Of a stretch of DNA of 64,000 nucleotides, positions 41,619 to 51,207 are shown one piece after another. Numbering within the stretch: position 1 is the stretch's first letter; each line of letters begins with the position of its first letter. The notes under the pieces were generated by a model that searched no databases, had not been told where the DNA came from, and worked only from the letters and a program-made list of their open reading frames with translations. The stretch is from positions 1-64,000 of IMG/VR virus record IMGVR_UViG_3300040960_001631. One strand, written 5' to 3'. The translations under genes were made by a program, and so were the position numbers. This DNA is from a virus.

Positions 41619-44534
41619 TTGGCTGAACAAGTAGAAATTACTAATGTAGGCGGTGAAGGCCTTGCTAGCGAAGCAACTCTTCAAAATCTGCTGGCTGCAA
41701 TGAGAGATCTAGGCGGCGAGAAAGGAAAATCGGCTGCTGCTAAAGCTCAAAAACTTTATACCCAGGCACAAAAAGACGGTATAAAAATTATAGATACTGA
41801 AGCAGACTCTAGAGAAAAAAATACAGAAAATCTAAAAGACAACACATCTAAACTACAAAAATTTGGACAAGCATTATCAGATGCTGCTGTTTCAGGTTTA
41901 TTTGCAGTAGGTGCTTCTTTAAAAAATCTAACTACTGAACTAATGTTTGGCGGAGACGAGCTGTCTGACTTTGCCAAACACATTCCTATTGTAGGAGGAC
42001 ATTTAAGCCTATTAACCGGAATGATAGATTCAAATATGTCTGCATTTAGAGAATTAAGTGCAGTAGGTGCACGTTTTGGCGACGGATTAAATGATATTAG
42101 AGCAGCATCGGCTGCTGCTGCAATGCCATTAGATGAATTTGTTAATCTAGTTTCTGAAAATTCGATGGTAATGAAAATGTTTGGTTCAGATGTAGCTTCA
42201 GGTGCAAAGTCATTTGCAGCAATGAGTAAAGAACTACGTGACGGTCCAGGTCGAGCATTAATGGGCCTTGGTTTTACATCAACTGAATTAAACGAATTAT
42301 TAGTAGACTATGCAGACATTCAAGCAGGCGCATTTACACGAGATAGAATACAGGGTAGAATAACAGCTAAAAATGCAGCTGAATTTGGTGAACAACTTAA
42401 TGCATTATCTGCTGCAACAGGTAAACGCCGCGATCAGATAATGGAAGAAATAAAAGCACAACAGGCTGACATAAGAATTAGAGCAGCAATGAGCAGATAC
42501 ACCGGTGAAGAAGGCGAACGTTTCCGTGCAAACATAGGTACAGTAAGCGGTATTTCAAAAGGTCTTGCAGATGCACTAGTTGACTTTGATGATGGTATTC
42601 CGACTAATGAGTCTACTAGAAGACTAATGCAGTTTAGTGATACATTTGCACAATTAGGTGACGATGTTGAAAATATGAATCCGCGAGAACTTAATAATTT
42701 TGTTGTTGGAGTTCGTCAAGATCTAGAAGAATATGCTAGAGTAAATAACACAACTGTAGAAGAACTATCTAAATCTATACCGGGTTTAGAATCTGTATTT
42801 GGAATAGTAGGCGAAACTGCACATATGGCAGAGATGTCTCTAGAACAGTTTGCAGAAATGCAACGCAAAGCTGCAGAAGAAGCAAATAGGAATGAAGGTT
42901 TAAAACAACTTGGAGAAACTGTAAGACAGTTTAGGGGTGCATTACTAGATGCATTTATCGAAGGTGGTGTATTAAAAACTATTACAACAGAATTTGATAA
43001 ACTTGCAACTACTCTAAGTGATTTTGTTAAATCGCCTGCATTCAAAGAAGGTCTTGAAAATATAACAGAAACAATACAAACATTTATTTCTAATTTCCAA
43101 AATTTTGATTTAAAAACTGCACTCTTTGGAGGAAAAAAAGGAGACAAACTGTCTGATGGTACTGTTCTTGAAAACGATGTTGCAGGATTATTTGGTGGCG
43201 ACGGCGGGGGATTTAGCGGAATGTTTGGAGATTTTGTAAGCAATGCATTTAAATCCTTATTACCAAGTTTAGATACTGCGTTAATTGGAATAGCAGCGGG
43301 TATTGCTGCACTTGTGTTTGCACCTGTAGCAGCACCTTTCCTTGCTATAGGCGCAGCACTAACAGCGATGTTTGGTTGGGAAACTATTAAAGGTTGGGTA
43401 AGTGACGGCTGGGACGCTATAACAGGAGTGTTTACAAGTATTGGAGAATGGTTTAGTGCAAGTAAAATTAAAGAAAAACTAGTAGAAGCTTGGGATAGTG
43501 TAACCGGAGTGTTTACTAGTATTAAAGATTGGTGGCTTAATACAAGTATTGGAGAAATGCTCAGTAATGCATGGAACAGCGTAACTGGAGTGTTTACTAG
43601 CTTAGGTGATTGGTGGGCTAATTTTAGTTTTGGTGAATTTATTGACAACACGTTAGTTAAGATATGGGATAATGCTGGCGCGGCATTTAGTAGTATAAGT
43701 GAATGGTTCTCTAATTTTTCAATTACTGAGACATTAACTAATATGTGGAATACTGTAAAAGGTTTCTTTAGCTTTGGTGATGGAACTAGTTTTAGTATTA
43801 GTCAACTAGCAACCGATGCATGGGAAACTGTAAAAGGTTTCTTTAGCTTTGGAGGTGGCGAAGAAGGAACATCCTTTAGTATAACTAGTTTGTTATCAGA
43901 TGCTTGGGCAACTATTACAGGATTCTTTAGTTTAGAAAATTTTGAACTTCCTAGTATTAGTAGCATGTTCCAAGGAATAATAGATGCTGTAAAAGGATTC
44001 TTTACATTTGATTTTGAAATGCCAAACTTTAAAGCATACCTTCCTAAATGGTTAGGCGGCGAAGGCAAATCTTTATTTGGCGGCAGCGATGATGTTGCAA
44101 GTGCAACTCCTCCAGAACCACCAGATGTTACACCTGCTGCAGAAGGCGGAGCAGCACTCGCTGATGCACAATCCGCAATAGCTACATTTGCAAATTTAGA
44201 TGGATTACAAAATAATTTAGATATTTTAAAAACAGGACTTGACGTAAACAGTGTTTTAAGTTATACTAATGCTATGAAACAATTGGTTGAAGTTCTTGGT
44301 GAATTAAACGAAGAACTTGCTAAAGATAATAAATTTGGTCCTGGTACAGGCGAAAATGCAGGAAGTGTATTAGCTAAAATGGATTCAGTTGGCGGTGGCG
44401 GAGCCGGTGGAGAAGAAGTAAATAGTAGTTTACAAGAAATCTTAGCAGTGCTACGTGCTCAAAACACTAAAACAAATCAAATCGAAGTAAACACCCGAGC
44501 AAGAGGCCTTGACATATCTAGGACAGTGAGTTAA
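41619..44534 (+). CDS. Tail tape-measure protein (971 aa)
   Basis: The protein is long and mostly helical. A hydrophobic segment lies at about residues 553-583 (IGIAAGIAALVFAPVAAPFL). From ~585 to 795 come repeated units of roughly 30 residues centred on WD.[IV]TGVFTS[IL]..WW or TVKGFFSFG. Regularly spaced aromatics of this kind mark phage tape-measure proteins, which fix tail length and later pass into the host membrane. The start is TTG with AGGA upstream. An ATG 5 bp earlier is out of frame and hits a stop after six codons. It is divergent from the chaperone candidate and leads the portal-capsid operon. T4 gp29 would be the functional equivalent. Confidence 0.85.
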   Translation: MAEQVEITNVGGEGLASEATLQNLLAAMRDLGGEKGKSAAAKAQKLYTQAQKDGIKIIDTEADSREKNTENLKDNTSKLQKFGQALSDAAVSGLFAVGASLKNLTTELMFGGDELSDFAKHIPIVGGHLSLLTGMIDSNMSAFRELSAVGARFGDGLNDIRAASAAAAMPLDEFVNLVSENSMVMKMFGSDVASGAKSFAAMSKELRDGPGRALMGLGFTSTELNELLVDYADIQAGAFTRDRIQGRITAKNAAEFGEQLNALSAATGKRRDQIMEEIKAQQADIRIRAAMSRYTGEEGERFRANIGTVSGISKGLADALVDFDDGIPTNESTRRLMQFSDTFAQLGDDVENMNPRELNNFVVGVRQDLEEYARVNNTTVEELSKSIPGLESVFGIVGETAHMAEMSLEQFAEMQRKAAEEANRNEGLKQLGETVRQFRGALLDAFIEGGVLKTITTEFDKLATTLSDFVKSPAFKEGLENITETIQTFISNFQNFDLKTALFGGKKGDKLSDGTVLENDVAGLFGGDGGGFSGMFGDFVSNAFKSLLPSLDTALIGIAAGIAALVFAPVAAPFLAIGAALTAMFGWETIKGWVSDGWDAITGVFTSIGEWFSASKIKEKLVEAWDSVTGVFTSIKDWWLNTSIGEMLSNAWNSVTGVFTSLGDWWANFSFGEFIDNTLVKIWDNAGAAFSSISEWFSNFSITETLTNMWNTVKGFFSFGDGTSFSISQLATDAWETVKGFFSFGGGEEGTSFSITSLLSDAWATITGFFSLENFELPSISSMFQGIIDAVKGFFTFDFEMPNFKAYLPKWLGGEGKSLFGGSDDVASATPPEPPDVTPAAEGGAALADAQSAIATFANLDGLQNNLDILKTGLDVNSVLSYTNAMKQLVEVLGELNEELAKDNKFGPGTGENAGSVLAKMDSVGGGGAGGEEVNSSLQEILAVLRAQNTKTNQIEVNTRARGLDISRTVS

Positions 44535-44546
44535 TTGGAGAACTAA

Positions 44547-46298
44547 ATGAGTTGGAAAAAATATTTTACACCAGTGCCTACAGGAAATAATCCCGGCGGA
44601 TCCTATTCTCCATTTACAAATACAAGGGGCGGAGGATCGATGGCAGGTCCTGCACGTTCTAACTACTCATCATATCTTCCAGATGTGTATGTAGGTTCGC
44701 CTAATCGTGTCGAACGTTACGGACAGTACAACACAATGGATTTAGATTCTGAAGTTAATGCAGCACTAGATATCCTTGCAGAATTTTGTACACAAGAAAA
44801 CAAAAGAAATCAAACACCATTTATAATTGATTTTAAATCTGAAGCAACAAATTCAGAAACAACTATTATTCAAAAGTATCTACAACAATGGTGTAAGCTA
44901 CAAAATTTTGAAACACGCATGTTTCGTATATTAAGAAATGTGTTCAAATATGGAGATCAATTCTTTTTACGTGATCCAGAAACTAAAAAATTATTTCATG
45001 TTGATCCTGCAAACGTAACTCGTATTATTGTTAACGAAAGTGAAGGAAAACTACCAGAACAGTATGTAATTAAAAATATTAATTTTAATTTTAAAGAAAT
45101 GGTAGCTACAACTCCTTACCAAACAAATGGCAACATCACAGGTGGTGGTGGTTCACAATATGAACCAACTGGTGGTGCCCGTGGAATGGTAGGAAAACCG
45201 CAACAAAGTATGAGCGGTAGTAGATTTACTACAGACGACGGCGAAGTTACTGTTGATGCTACACATATGGTACACCTTTCACTATCAGAAGGTTTAGACA
45301 ATAACTTTCCTTTTGGCAATAGTTTGTTAGAAACTATTTTTAAAGTTTACAAGCAAAAGGAATTGCTTGAGGATGCGATTATTATCTATCGTGTCCAACG
45401 TGCGCCGGAGCGCAGAGTATTCTACGTTGATGTGGGTAACATGCCATCGCACTTAGCGATGCAATTTGTAGAACGTGTTAAGACGGAAATCCATCAAAGA
45501 AGGATCCCATCGTCAACAGGGGGCGGTCAGAATGTCATAGACTCATCATACAATCCTCTATCAATCAACGAAGACTACTTCTTCCCGCAGACCGCAGAAG
45601 GTAGAGGCTCTAAAGTTGAAACGCTTCCAGGTGGCACTAACTTAGGAGAAATTGATGACCTTAGATACTTTACTAATAAGTTGGTACGCGGATTACGTAT
45701 CCCATCTTCGTACCTACCTACTGGAGCAGATGATTCAGCAGCACAATATAATGATGGACGTGTGGGAACAGCATATATCCAGGAGTTACGCTTTAATACC
45801 TATTGTGAACGTTTGCAGGGCTTAGTTGCAGAAGAGTTTAATCAAGAATTTAAACGTTATATGCTAGAAAAAGGAATTAATGTTGATGTTGCAATGTTTG
45901 ACATTAAATTTCAACCACCGCAAAACTTTGCAGCATATCGTCAAAGTGAAATTGACAATGCACGTATTCCAACATTTACACAAATGAGTGCAATACCATA
46001 TGTTTCAAATCGTTTTGCAATGAAACGTTTCTTAGGTATGACAGATGAAGAGATTGCAGAAAACGAACGTCTATGGCGAGAAGAGAATGACGAAGATCTA
46101 ACTGCAATGCCAGGTACTTCTGATGCAGAATTAAGAGATGCAGGTATAAGTTCAGCAGGAATTGGCTCAGATTTGGATAATATAGAAGATGAGAGTGCTA
46201 CAGAAACACCGTCAGAAGATGGCGGAACTGACGGCGGCCCAGAAAGTGCTACAGATACACAAATAGGTTCTACAGCAAATACCGAACAAACTTTATAA
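44547..46298 (+). CDS. gp20: Portal vertex protein gp20
   Basis: The 583-aa protein has gp20 motifs: YGQYNTMDLDSEVNAALDIL, QWCKLQNFETRMFRILRNVF, KYGDQFFLRDPETKKLFHVD, and a conserved core around RVQRAPERRVFYVDVGNMP and LPTGADDSAAQYNDGRVGTA. It forms the dodecameric DNA channel at the head vertex, nucleates prohead assembly and docks terminase and tail. The C-terminal ~80 residues are acidic and Ser/Thr-rich. A GGAG ribosome site sits 7 bp from the ATG. It follows the tape measure by 12 bp. Confidence 0.95.
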   Translation: MSWKKYFTPVPTGNNPGGSYSPFTNTRGGGSMAGPARSNYSSYLPDVYVGSPNRVERYGQYNTMDLDSEVNAALDILAEFCTQENKRNQTPFIIDFKSEATNSETTIIQKYLQQWCKLQNFETRMFRILRNVFKYGDQFFLRDPETKKLFHVDPANVTRIIVNESEGKLPEQYVIKNINFNFKEMVATTPYQTNGNITGGGGSQYEPTGGARGMVGKPQQSMSGSRFTTDDGEVTVDATHMVHLSLSEGLDNNFPFGNSLLETIFKVYKQKELLEDAIIIYRVQRAPERRVFYVDVGNMPSHLAMQFVERVKTEIHQRRIPSSTGGGQNVIDSSYNPLSINEDYFFPQTAEGRGSKVETLPGGTNLGEIDDLRYFTNKLVRGLRIPSSYLPTGADDSAAQYNDGRVGTAYIQELRFNTYCERLQGLVAEEFNQEFKRYMLEKGINVDVAMFDIKFQPPQNFAAYRQSEIDNARIPTFTQMSAIPYVSNRFAMKRFLGMTDEEIAENERLWREENDEDLTAMPGTSDAELRDAGISSAGIGSDLDNIEDESATETPSEDGGTDGGPESATDTQIGSTANTEQTL

Positions 46299-46301
46299 AT
46301 A
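46294..46301 (+). promoter_or_regulatory. Possible late promoter over the gp20 stop (TATAAATA)
   Basis: Exact TATAAATA overlaps the gp20 stop codon. The next ATG is only 6 bp downstream, so a transcript from it would be nearly leaderless for that gene. It may still serve the prohead genes further on. A chance occurrence is possible in AT-rich DNA. Confidence 0.35.
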
Positions 46302-46306
46302 ATACT

Positions 46307-46564
46307 ATGATACTACGTGAACTTTTTTACTTTGATAATTTAACTGTTGATCCTGTAGACGACAAACGCTACGAGGAAGACTCTGATGACTCAATTATTA
46401 GTAAAAAAGATACTCGTAAAACAAGATTAAAGTTATATCAAATTAATAGAATTCGCAAAGCATCCGAACTACATACAGAAAAGAAGCAAGAAGACTTGCA
46501 CTTTATTAGACAAATGTATGGAATTGCTGCTCAAACAGCAGCAGGGGAAGCTGGCGGATTATAA
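46307..46564 (+). CDS. Small protein between portal and prohead core (85 aa)
   Basis: A charged helical protein. An acidic first half (DPVDDKRYEEDSDDS) is followed by a basic half (KDTRKTRLKLYQINRIRKAS). In T4 this slot, after gp20, holds the small prohead core protein gp67. Position and charge make a prohead-core role plausible, but no gp67 signature is clear. The coding frame overlaps nothing if the next gene starts at its TTG. Confidence 0.65.
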   Translation: MILRELFYFDNLTVDPVDDKRYEEDSDDSIISKKDTRKTRLKLYQINRIRKASELHTEKKQEDLHFIRQMYGIAAQTAAGEAGGL

Positions 46565-46565
46565 T

Positions 46566-47153
46566 TTGAAAGACACAGCCTTTGTAATAGGCAATGGTAC
46601 TAGTAGAAGTACTATTCCTCTAATAGATTTAATTGATAAAGGAACTACTTACGGGTGCAACGCACTTTACAGAGAGTTTTCTCCTGACTATCTTATTGCA
46701 GTTGATGTAAAAATGATAGTAGAAATAAACAAATCTAAATATCAAAATAATAACAGTGTTTGGACAAATCCAAACAAAGCATATTCTAAGTTTACTGGAT
46801 TCAATTTTTTTAATCCTTCAAAAGGATGGTCAAGTGGTCCTACTGCATTATTTTTAGCAAGTGAGCATTCTTATAAAAACATATACATCCTTGGATTTGA
46901 TTTTGTAGGAATTAATAATTTAGTTAACAATATGTATGCTGATACACCTAACTATAAAAAAAGTTCGGATAAAGCAACTTATTATAATAATTGGTTAAAG
47001 CAAACATACGCAGTTATTTCAAAAAATCCTAATACTAAATACTTCCGAGTAGTAGATGAAGAAATTCCTTTTACTCCTAAAGAATTACAAAAATTAGGAA
47101 ATTTATCTCACATAACAGTAGAAAAATTTAAAGAAATATACAATATTGAGTAA
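46566..47153 (+). CDS. Rossmann-like protein, possibly DUF115/glycosyltransferase-related (195 aa)
   Basis: It begins KDTAFVIGNGTSRSTIPLID, a glycine-containing nucleotide-binding-like loop. YGCNALYREFSPDYLIAVDV, GWSSGPTALFLASEHSYKN and IYILGFDF follow. This pattern recalls DUF115-type and related sugar-transfer folds. The substrate is unknown. The frame runs back to an ATG at 46518 inside the preceding gene, but a TTG at 46566, one base after that gene's stop and preceded by GGCGGA, gives a non-overlapping protein starting at the conserved motif and is preferred. As cargo within the head operon it may modify surface glycans or virion proteins. Confidence 0.65.
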   Translation: MKDTAFVIGNGTSRSTIPLIDLIDKGTTYGCNALYREFSPDYLIAVDVKMIVEINKSKYQNNNSVWTNPNKAYSKFTGFNFFNPSKGWSSGPTALFLASEHSYKNIYILGFDFVGINNLVNNMYADTPNYKKSSDKATYYNNWLKQTYAVISKNPNTKYFRVVDEEIPFTPKELQKLGNLSHITVEKFKEIYNIE

Positions 47154-47177
47154 ATTTAATTTTTTTGCTTCGTTTTG

Positions 47178-47200
47178 AGCCTATTTTCGTAGGTTTTTTT
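47178..47200 (+). terminator. Weak intrinsic terminator
   Basis: A stem AGCCTA/TAGGTT (one G-T pair) with loop TTTTCG is followed by a run of seven T. The stem is short, so partial termination is likely. It lies between the 195-aa gene and the prohead core gene. Confidence 0.45.
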
Positions 47201-47230
47201 ACATCTCGGTTAAATATTATATGACAGCCC

Positions 47231-47245
47231 CACACCTTAGGTGTG
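47231..47245 (+). promoter_or_regulatory. Leader hairpin before the prohead core gene
   Basis: A perfect CACACC-TTA-GGTGTG hairpin ends about 12 bp before the ribosome site (TAGGAG) of the gene at 47269. There is no T-run. It may stabilise or mark the 5' end of the prohead/capsid message. A TAAATATTA string at 47210-47218 could be the promoter. Confidence 0.4.
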
Positions 47246-47268
47246 ATTACAATTTATAGGAGTAGATC

Positions 47269-48207
47269 ATGTCAGATACAACAAAATTTGAGCAAATGCT
47301 CGAGCTTCTTGTAAATGAAGACAAGGAAGCAGCACAAGAATTATTTCACGAAATCGTAGTTGAAAAATCACGCGATATCTATGAATCACTACTAGAAGAC
47401 GAAGCAGAAGTTGATGAGTCAGATGACGAAGAAACAACTGAAGCAGCAGACGAAGAAGTAGATGAGTCAGACGAAGACCTAGACGAAGCAACTGATGAAG
47501 AAGTTGACGAGTCAGACGAAGAAGTAGACGAAAACTTTAATCTAGACGAGTTTGAAGTAGAAGCAGACGACGACATGGGCGGCGATCCAGCAGATGATAT
47601 GATGGCTGACCTAGGTATGGACGACGAAGAAGGCGACGAAGACGAAGGTGAAGAAGGCGATATGGAAGATCGTGTTGAAGACCTAGAAGATGCGCTAGAA
47701 GACCTAAAAGCAGAATTTGAAAAAATGATGGCCGGTGACGACGACATGGGCGACATGGACGACGAAGAAGAGCCAGAAGAAGAATCATTTGCATTCGAAT
47801 CAGACGACGAAGAAGTTGAAGAAGCAGCAGACGAAGAAGTTGAAGAAGCTTCAGATGAAGAAGTTGAAGAATCAAAAGCACCACAAACAGCAGGCGAGCA
47901 AATGCGCGAGTATGTTGAAAAAGTAAGTGCTACAATGGGTGACAATGGTGCAAACACTAAGTCAGCAGTAGCAAGCAAAAACGACATGGGCGGCACAGCT
48001 TCAAACCTTGTACAAGGCGAAACAGCTGACGAAAGCGGCACATCAGGCGGATTAGCTAATCCATCTGAAAAAGAAGATTCAGCAGGTAACGTAAATGTTC
48101 CTGGTGGAAAGGCTTCAAAATCAATGAAGTCACAACCTGGCCACGGCGCTGAGAAAAAGGGCAAGCCAGAGACAGCTGACAATAAAAAACCAACTATTGG
48201 CGGCTAA
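47269..48207 (+). CDS. gp68: Prohead core (internal scaffold) protein, gp68-like (312 aa)
   Basis: The N-terminus KFEQMLELLVNEDKEAAQEL and IVVEKSRDIYESLL resembles the gp68 core protein of T4-like phages. The middle (residues ~45-205) is an extreme acidic tract of Glu/Asp repeats such as EADEEVDESDE and EVEEAADEEVEEASDEE. The C-terminal third is Gly/Lys/Ser-rich. Highly acidic core proteins fill the prohead and are cut to peptides by gp21 before DNA packaging. Place and composition agree. The near-repetitive GAAGAAG codons may be a slippage or recombination hotspot. Confidence 0.75.
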   Translation: MSDTTKFEQMLELLVNEDKEAAQELFHEIVVEKSRDIYESLLEDEAEVDESDDEETTEAADEEVDESDEDLDEATDEEVDESDEEVDENFNLDEFEVEADDDMGGDPADDMMADLGMDDEEGDEDEGEEGDMEDRVEDLEDALEDLKAEFEKMMAGDDDMGDMDDEEEPEEESFAFESDDEEVEEAADEEVEEASDEEVEESKAPQTAGEQMREYVEKVSATMGDNGANTKSAVASKNDMGGTASNLVQGETADESGTSGGLANPSEKEDSAGNVNVPGGKASKSMKSQPGHGAEKKGKPETADNKKPTIGG

Positions 48208-48225
48208 TAAAGTAAGGAAAACTGA

Positions 48226-48849
48226 ATGAGAAACTTACGAGAGCATTTGACATTCGACCAAGCACGTATAGTGGTCGAAAACACAAACGATGGCAAAGAC
48301 CTTTACATGAAAGGTATTTGCATTCAGGGAGGTGTTCGCAACGCTAACCAGCGAGTGTATCCTGTAAATGAAATAGGCAGGGCTGTCAAAACTCTCAATG
48401 ATCAGATTAGCGGAGGTTACAGTGTTCTCGGCGAAGTAGATCATCCAGAAGGACTTAATATAAACCTAGATCGTGTATCACACATGATACAAGAAATGTG
48501 GATGGACGATAATAATGGTTACGGAAAGCTTAAAATACTACCTACACCAATGGGTAATTTAGTAAAAACTATGTTAGAAAGCGGTGTAAAACTTGGTGTT
48601 TCATCAAGAGGTAGCGGAAATGTTTCAGAAGACGGTAGCAATACCGTTTCTGATTTTGAAATAATCACCGTGGACGTTGTGGCTCAGCCCAGCGCCCCTG
48701 GTGCATATCCTACACCAATCTATGAGCACCTTATGAACGCTCGTGGCGGATATCAGGCATACGAACTTGCACAGGCAACAAAACACGACAACAAGGCACA
48801 AAAGTATCTTAAGGAATCGTTGATTAACATAATCAACAAACTCCAGTGA
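48226..48849 (+). CDS. gp21: Prohead core protease gp21
   Basis: The serine protease fold of the prohead protease family is visible: EVDHPEG with catalytic His73, LGVSSRGSG with the nucleophilic Ser at 126/127, and FEIITVDVVAQPSAPGA holding the Asp near 150. It cleaves scaffold, core proteins and the capsid N-terminus during maturation. Length (207 aa) matches T4 gp21 (212). It sits 18 bp after the core protein and just before the scaffold, as in T4. Confidence 0.95.
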   Translation: MRNLREHLTFDQARIVVENTNDGKDLYMKGICIQGGVRNANQRVYPVNEIGRAVKTLNDQISGGYSVLGEVDHPEGLNINLDRVSHMIQEMWMDDNNGYGKLKILPTPMGNLVKTMLESGVKLGVSSRGSGNVSEDGSNTVSDFEIITVDVVAQPSAPGAYPTPIYEHLMNARGGYQAYELAQATKHDNKAQKYLKESLINIINKLQ

Positions 48850-48863
48850 ACAAGGAGAACATA

Positions 48864-49964
48864 ATGATAGATGCACTGAAAACACTTTTCGAAAACGATG
48901 TTGTTTCAGAAGAGATCAGAGCACAAATTGAAGAAGCTTGGGAAAGCAAAGTTGCTGAAAACCGCCGCGCTGCGACTGCTGAACTTCGCGAAGAATTCGC
49001 ACAGAAGTATGAGCATGACAAGCAAACAATGGTTGAAGCAATTGATAGTATGCTTACTGAGCGTCTTGCAGAAGAAATTGCAGAGTTTGCAGATGATCGC
49101 AAACAGCTAGCAGAAGCAAAAGCAAAATATGCTGTTGCTATGCGTGAAAATGCAAATCTACTCAAAGGTTTTGTAGTAGAAACTCTTCAACAAGAAATCA
49201 AAGAACTACATGCAGATAAGCAAGCAATGGCAGAAAATTATGCTAAACTTGAAGAATTTGTTGTAGAAGCTCTATCTAGTGAAATTGCAGAATTTTATGA
49301 AGATAAAAAAGACTTAGCTGAAACAAAAGTACGTTTAGTACGTGAAGCTAAAGAACATTTCGCAAAAGTCAAAAAAGACTTTATTGAAAGAAGTGCTACA
49401 GCAGTATCAGAAATGGTTGCAAAAGGTCTCAAATCAGAGATTACTGCACTTAAAGAAGATATTGAAGTAGCTCGTAGAAACGACTTTGGTCGTAAGATCT
49501 TCGAAGCATTTGCAGCAGAATATGGTACTTCTTACTTAAATGAGAAATCAGAAACTGCTAAACTTCTAAAAGTACTTGACACAAAAGACAAGCAACTTGC
49601 AGAAGCTAAAGCATTTGCAGCGAAAGCAAAAACTCTTACAGAATCAGTTAACGCAGAAAAACATCGTTTAATTGAATCTGCAAGAAGAGAAAAAATTATG
49701 AACGAACTGATTGCGCCACTAAGCAAAGATCAGCGCGAGATTATGACAGACTTACTGGAATCAGTACAAACTGATCGTTTACAAAAACAGTTTGATAAGT
49801 ACTTACCATCAGTAATTGATGGAAATACTCCAGCAAAGCGTAAGGCAGTAATTACAGAAGGCACAGAGGTTACAGGCAACCGAACAGAAACAATGACACA
49901 AAATAAAGCAGACGAAACAGATAACAATGTTGTTGATATTAAACGTCTTGCTGGATTAAACTAA
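48864..49964 (+). CDS. gp22: Prohead scaffold protein gp22
   Basis: An almost entirely alpha-helical, highly charged coiled-coil protein (366 aa). Characteristic end motifs are MIDALKTLFEND at the N-terminus and LIAPLSKDQREIMTDLLESV near 280-300. It builds the internal core around which gp23 assembles and is then degraded by gp21. The frame extends to a GTG at 48846, but the ATG at 48864 with AAGGAG 7 bp upstream is the real start. The C-terminus ends DIKRLAGLN, typical of the capsid-binding end of gp22. Confidence 0.9.
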   Translation: MIDALKTLFENDVVSEEIRAQIEEAWESKVAENRRAATAELREEFAQKYEHDKQTMVEAIDSMLTERLAEEIAEFADDRKQLAEAKAKYAVAMRENANLLKGFVVETLQQEIKELHADKQAMAENYAKLEEFVVEALSSEIAEFYEDKKDLAETKVRLVREAKEHFAKVKKDFIERSATAVSEMVAKGLKSEITALKEDIEVARRNDFGRKIFEAFAAEYGTSYLNEKSETAKLLKVLDTKDKQLAEAKAFAAKAKTLTESVNAEKHRLIESARREKIMNELIAPLSKDQREIMTDLLESVQTDRLQKQFDKYLPSVIDGNTPAKRKAVITEGTEVTGNRTETMTQNKADETDNNVVDIKRLAGLN

Positions 49965-49974
49965 GGAGATTATG

Positions 49975-51147
49975 ATGTCAGAACTATTAGAAAGCCGCTG
50001 GCAGGATACCAAAAACGCTCTTCTTGAAGGCTTGCAAGGCAACAAGAAGTCTGTTATGGCTGCTACGCTAGAAAACACTCGCAAGTACTTGTCAGAAAGT
50101 GCTACAGCGGGCGCAACGTCAGCGGGTAACGTTGCAACACTAAACCGTGTGATCCTACCAGTGATCAGACGTGTTATGCCAACAGTTATTGCTAATGAAC
50201 TAGTTGGTGTACAACCAATGACTGGACCAGTTGGTCAAATCCATACTTTACGTGTTCGTTACACTGACACATATGGTACAGGTGCATCAGGTGCAACAGC
50301 AGGCGAAGAAGCTCTAAGCCCATTCAAAATTGCTGAAGCATATTCAGGTTCTACAGCAGGTGTAGCTAATGCTACTGCGGCTGCTGAAGGTACTGCTGGT
50401 AACCAACTAAGCATCCAGATCCTCAAGCAAACAGTTGAAGCTAAGACACGTAAGTTGTCAGCTCGCTGGACATTTGAGGCAGCTCAGGACGCTCAGTCAC
50501 AGCATGGTATTGATGTTGAAGCAGAAATTATGGCTGCTCTAGCACAAGAAATTACCGCTGAAATTGACCAAGAAGTTCTTGCTTCACTAGGTACACTAGC
50601 AGGTGGTACAGTTGAAAACTACGACCAAGCTGCTGTTTCAGGTACTGCTACATTCGTTGGTGACGAGCATGCTGCACTAGCAGTTCAAATCAACAGAGCA
50701 TCAAACTTGATTGCACAGCGTACACGTCGTGGTGCTGGTAACTGGGCAGTTGTTAGCCCATTCGCGCTAACAATTCTACAGTCAGCAACTACTTCAGCGT
50801 TTGCTCGTACAACTGAAGGTGCTTTTGAGGCTCCAACTAACACTAAGATGGTTGGTACACTAAACAACGCAATGAAAGTATATGTGAACACATATGCAGG
50901 CGACGATGCTAACGTTCTTGTTGGTTATAAGGGTACTTCAGAGTCAGACGCAGCAGCGTTCTACTGCCCATATATCCCACTAATGAGCTCAGGCGTTGTA
51001 CTAGATCCAAGCACATTTGAGCCAACAGTATCATTCATGACACGTTATGGATATGTTGAGCTATCAAATACTGCTTCGTCTCTAGGTAACGCAGCAGACT
51101 ACTTAGCAGCAGTTGGAATTACCGACGGTAATGTAAGCTTCAGCTAA
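49975..51147 (+). CDS. gp23: Major capsid protein gp23
   Basis: Strong gp23 signature: NRVILPVIRRVMPTVIANEL, VGVQPMTGPVGQIHTLRVRY, and a C-terminal VSFMTRYGYVELSN. Two adjacent ATGs exist. The second (49975) has the better spacing from AGGAG (6 bp) and is used here. A likely gp21 cleavage site of the LxE type is LSE-SATAG, about residue 41, which would remove the N-terminal delta piece. Codon use is less AT-biased than in neighbouring genes, as expected for the most highly expressed protein. A strong terminator follows. Confidence 0.97.
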   Translation: MSELLESRWQDTKNALLEGLQGNKKSVMAATLENTRKYLSESATAGATSAGNVATLNRVILPVIRRVMPTVIANELVGVQPMTGPVGQIHTLRVRYTDTYGTGASGATAGEEALSPFKIAEAYSGSTAGVANATAAAEGTAGNQLSIQILKQTVEAKTRKLSARWTFEAAQDAQSQHGIDVEAEIMAALAQEITAEIDQEVLASLGTLAGGTVENYDQAAVSGTATFVGDEHAALAVQINRASNLIAQRTRRGAGNWAVVSPFALTILQSATTSAFARTTEGAFEAPTNTKMVGTLNNAMKVYVNTYAGDDANVLVGYKGTSESDAAAFYCPYIPLMSSGVVLDPSTFEPTVSFMTRYGYVELSNTASSLGNAADYLAAVGITDGNVSFS

Positions 51148-51169
51148 GTTTAGCTTTATAGTAAAACAA

Positions 51170-51194
51170 AATAGGGCCTACGGGCCCTATTTTT
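51170..51194 (+). terminator. Strong intrinsic terminator after gp23
   Basis: A perfect 9-bp stem AATAGGGCC/GGCCCTATT with a TACG loop is followed by a T-run. It closes the head operon. The best terminator in the window together with that at 59383-59408. Confidence 0.9.
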
Positions 51195-51207
51195 ATGACT
51201 AAATTAC

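Noticed and set aside
42716-43651. 311-codon open frame on the minus strand
   Set aside because: Antisense to the tape-measure gene, which has clear repeats and correct context. The composition is Ser/Pro/Asn noise.
46294-46310. Leaderless mRNA for the 85-aa gene
   Set aside because: The TATAAATA box falls on the gp20 stop in AT-rich DNA and may be chance. Read-through from the gp20 transcript explains expression.
47379-48182. Long open frame on the minus strand, very Ser-rich
   Set aside because: It is the antisense shadow of the acidic prohead core gene, whose repetitive GAA/GAC codons read as Ser codons without stops. No ribosome site.
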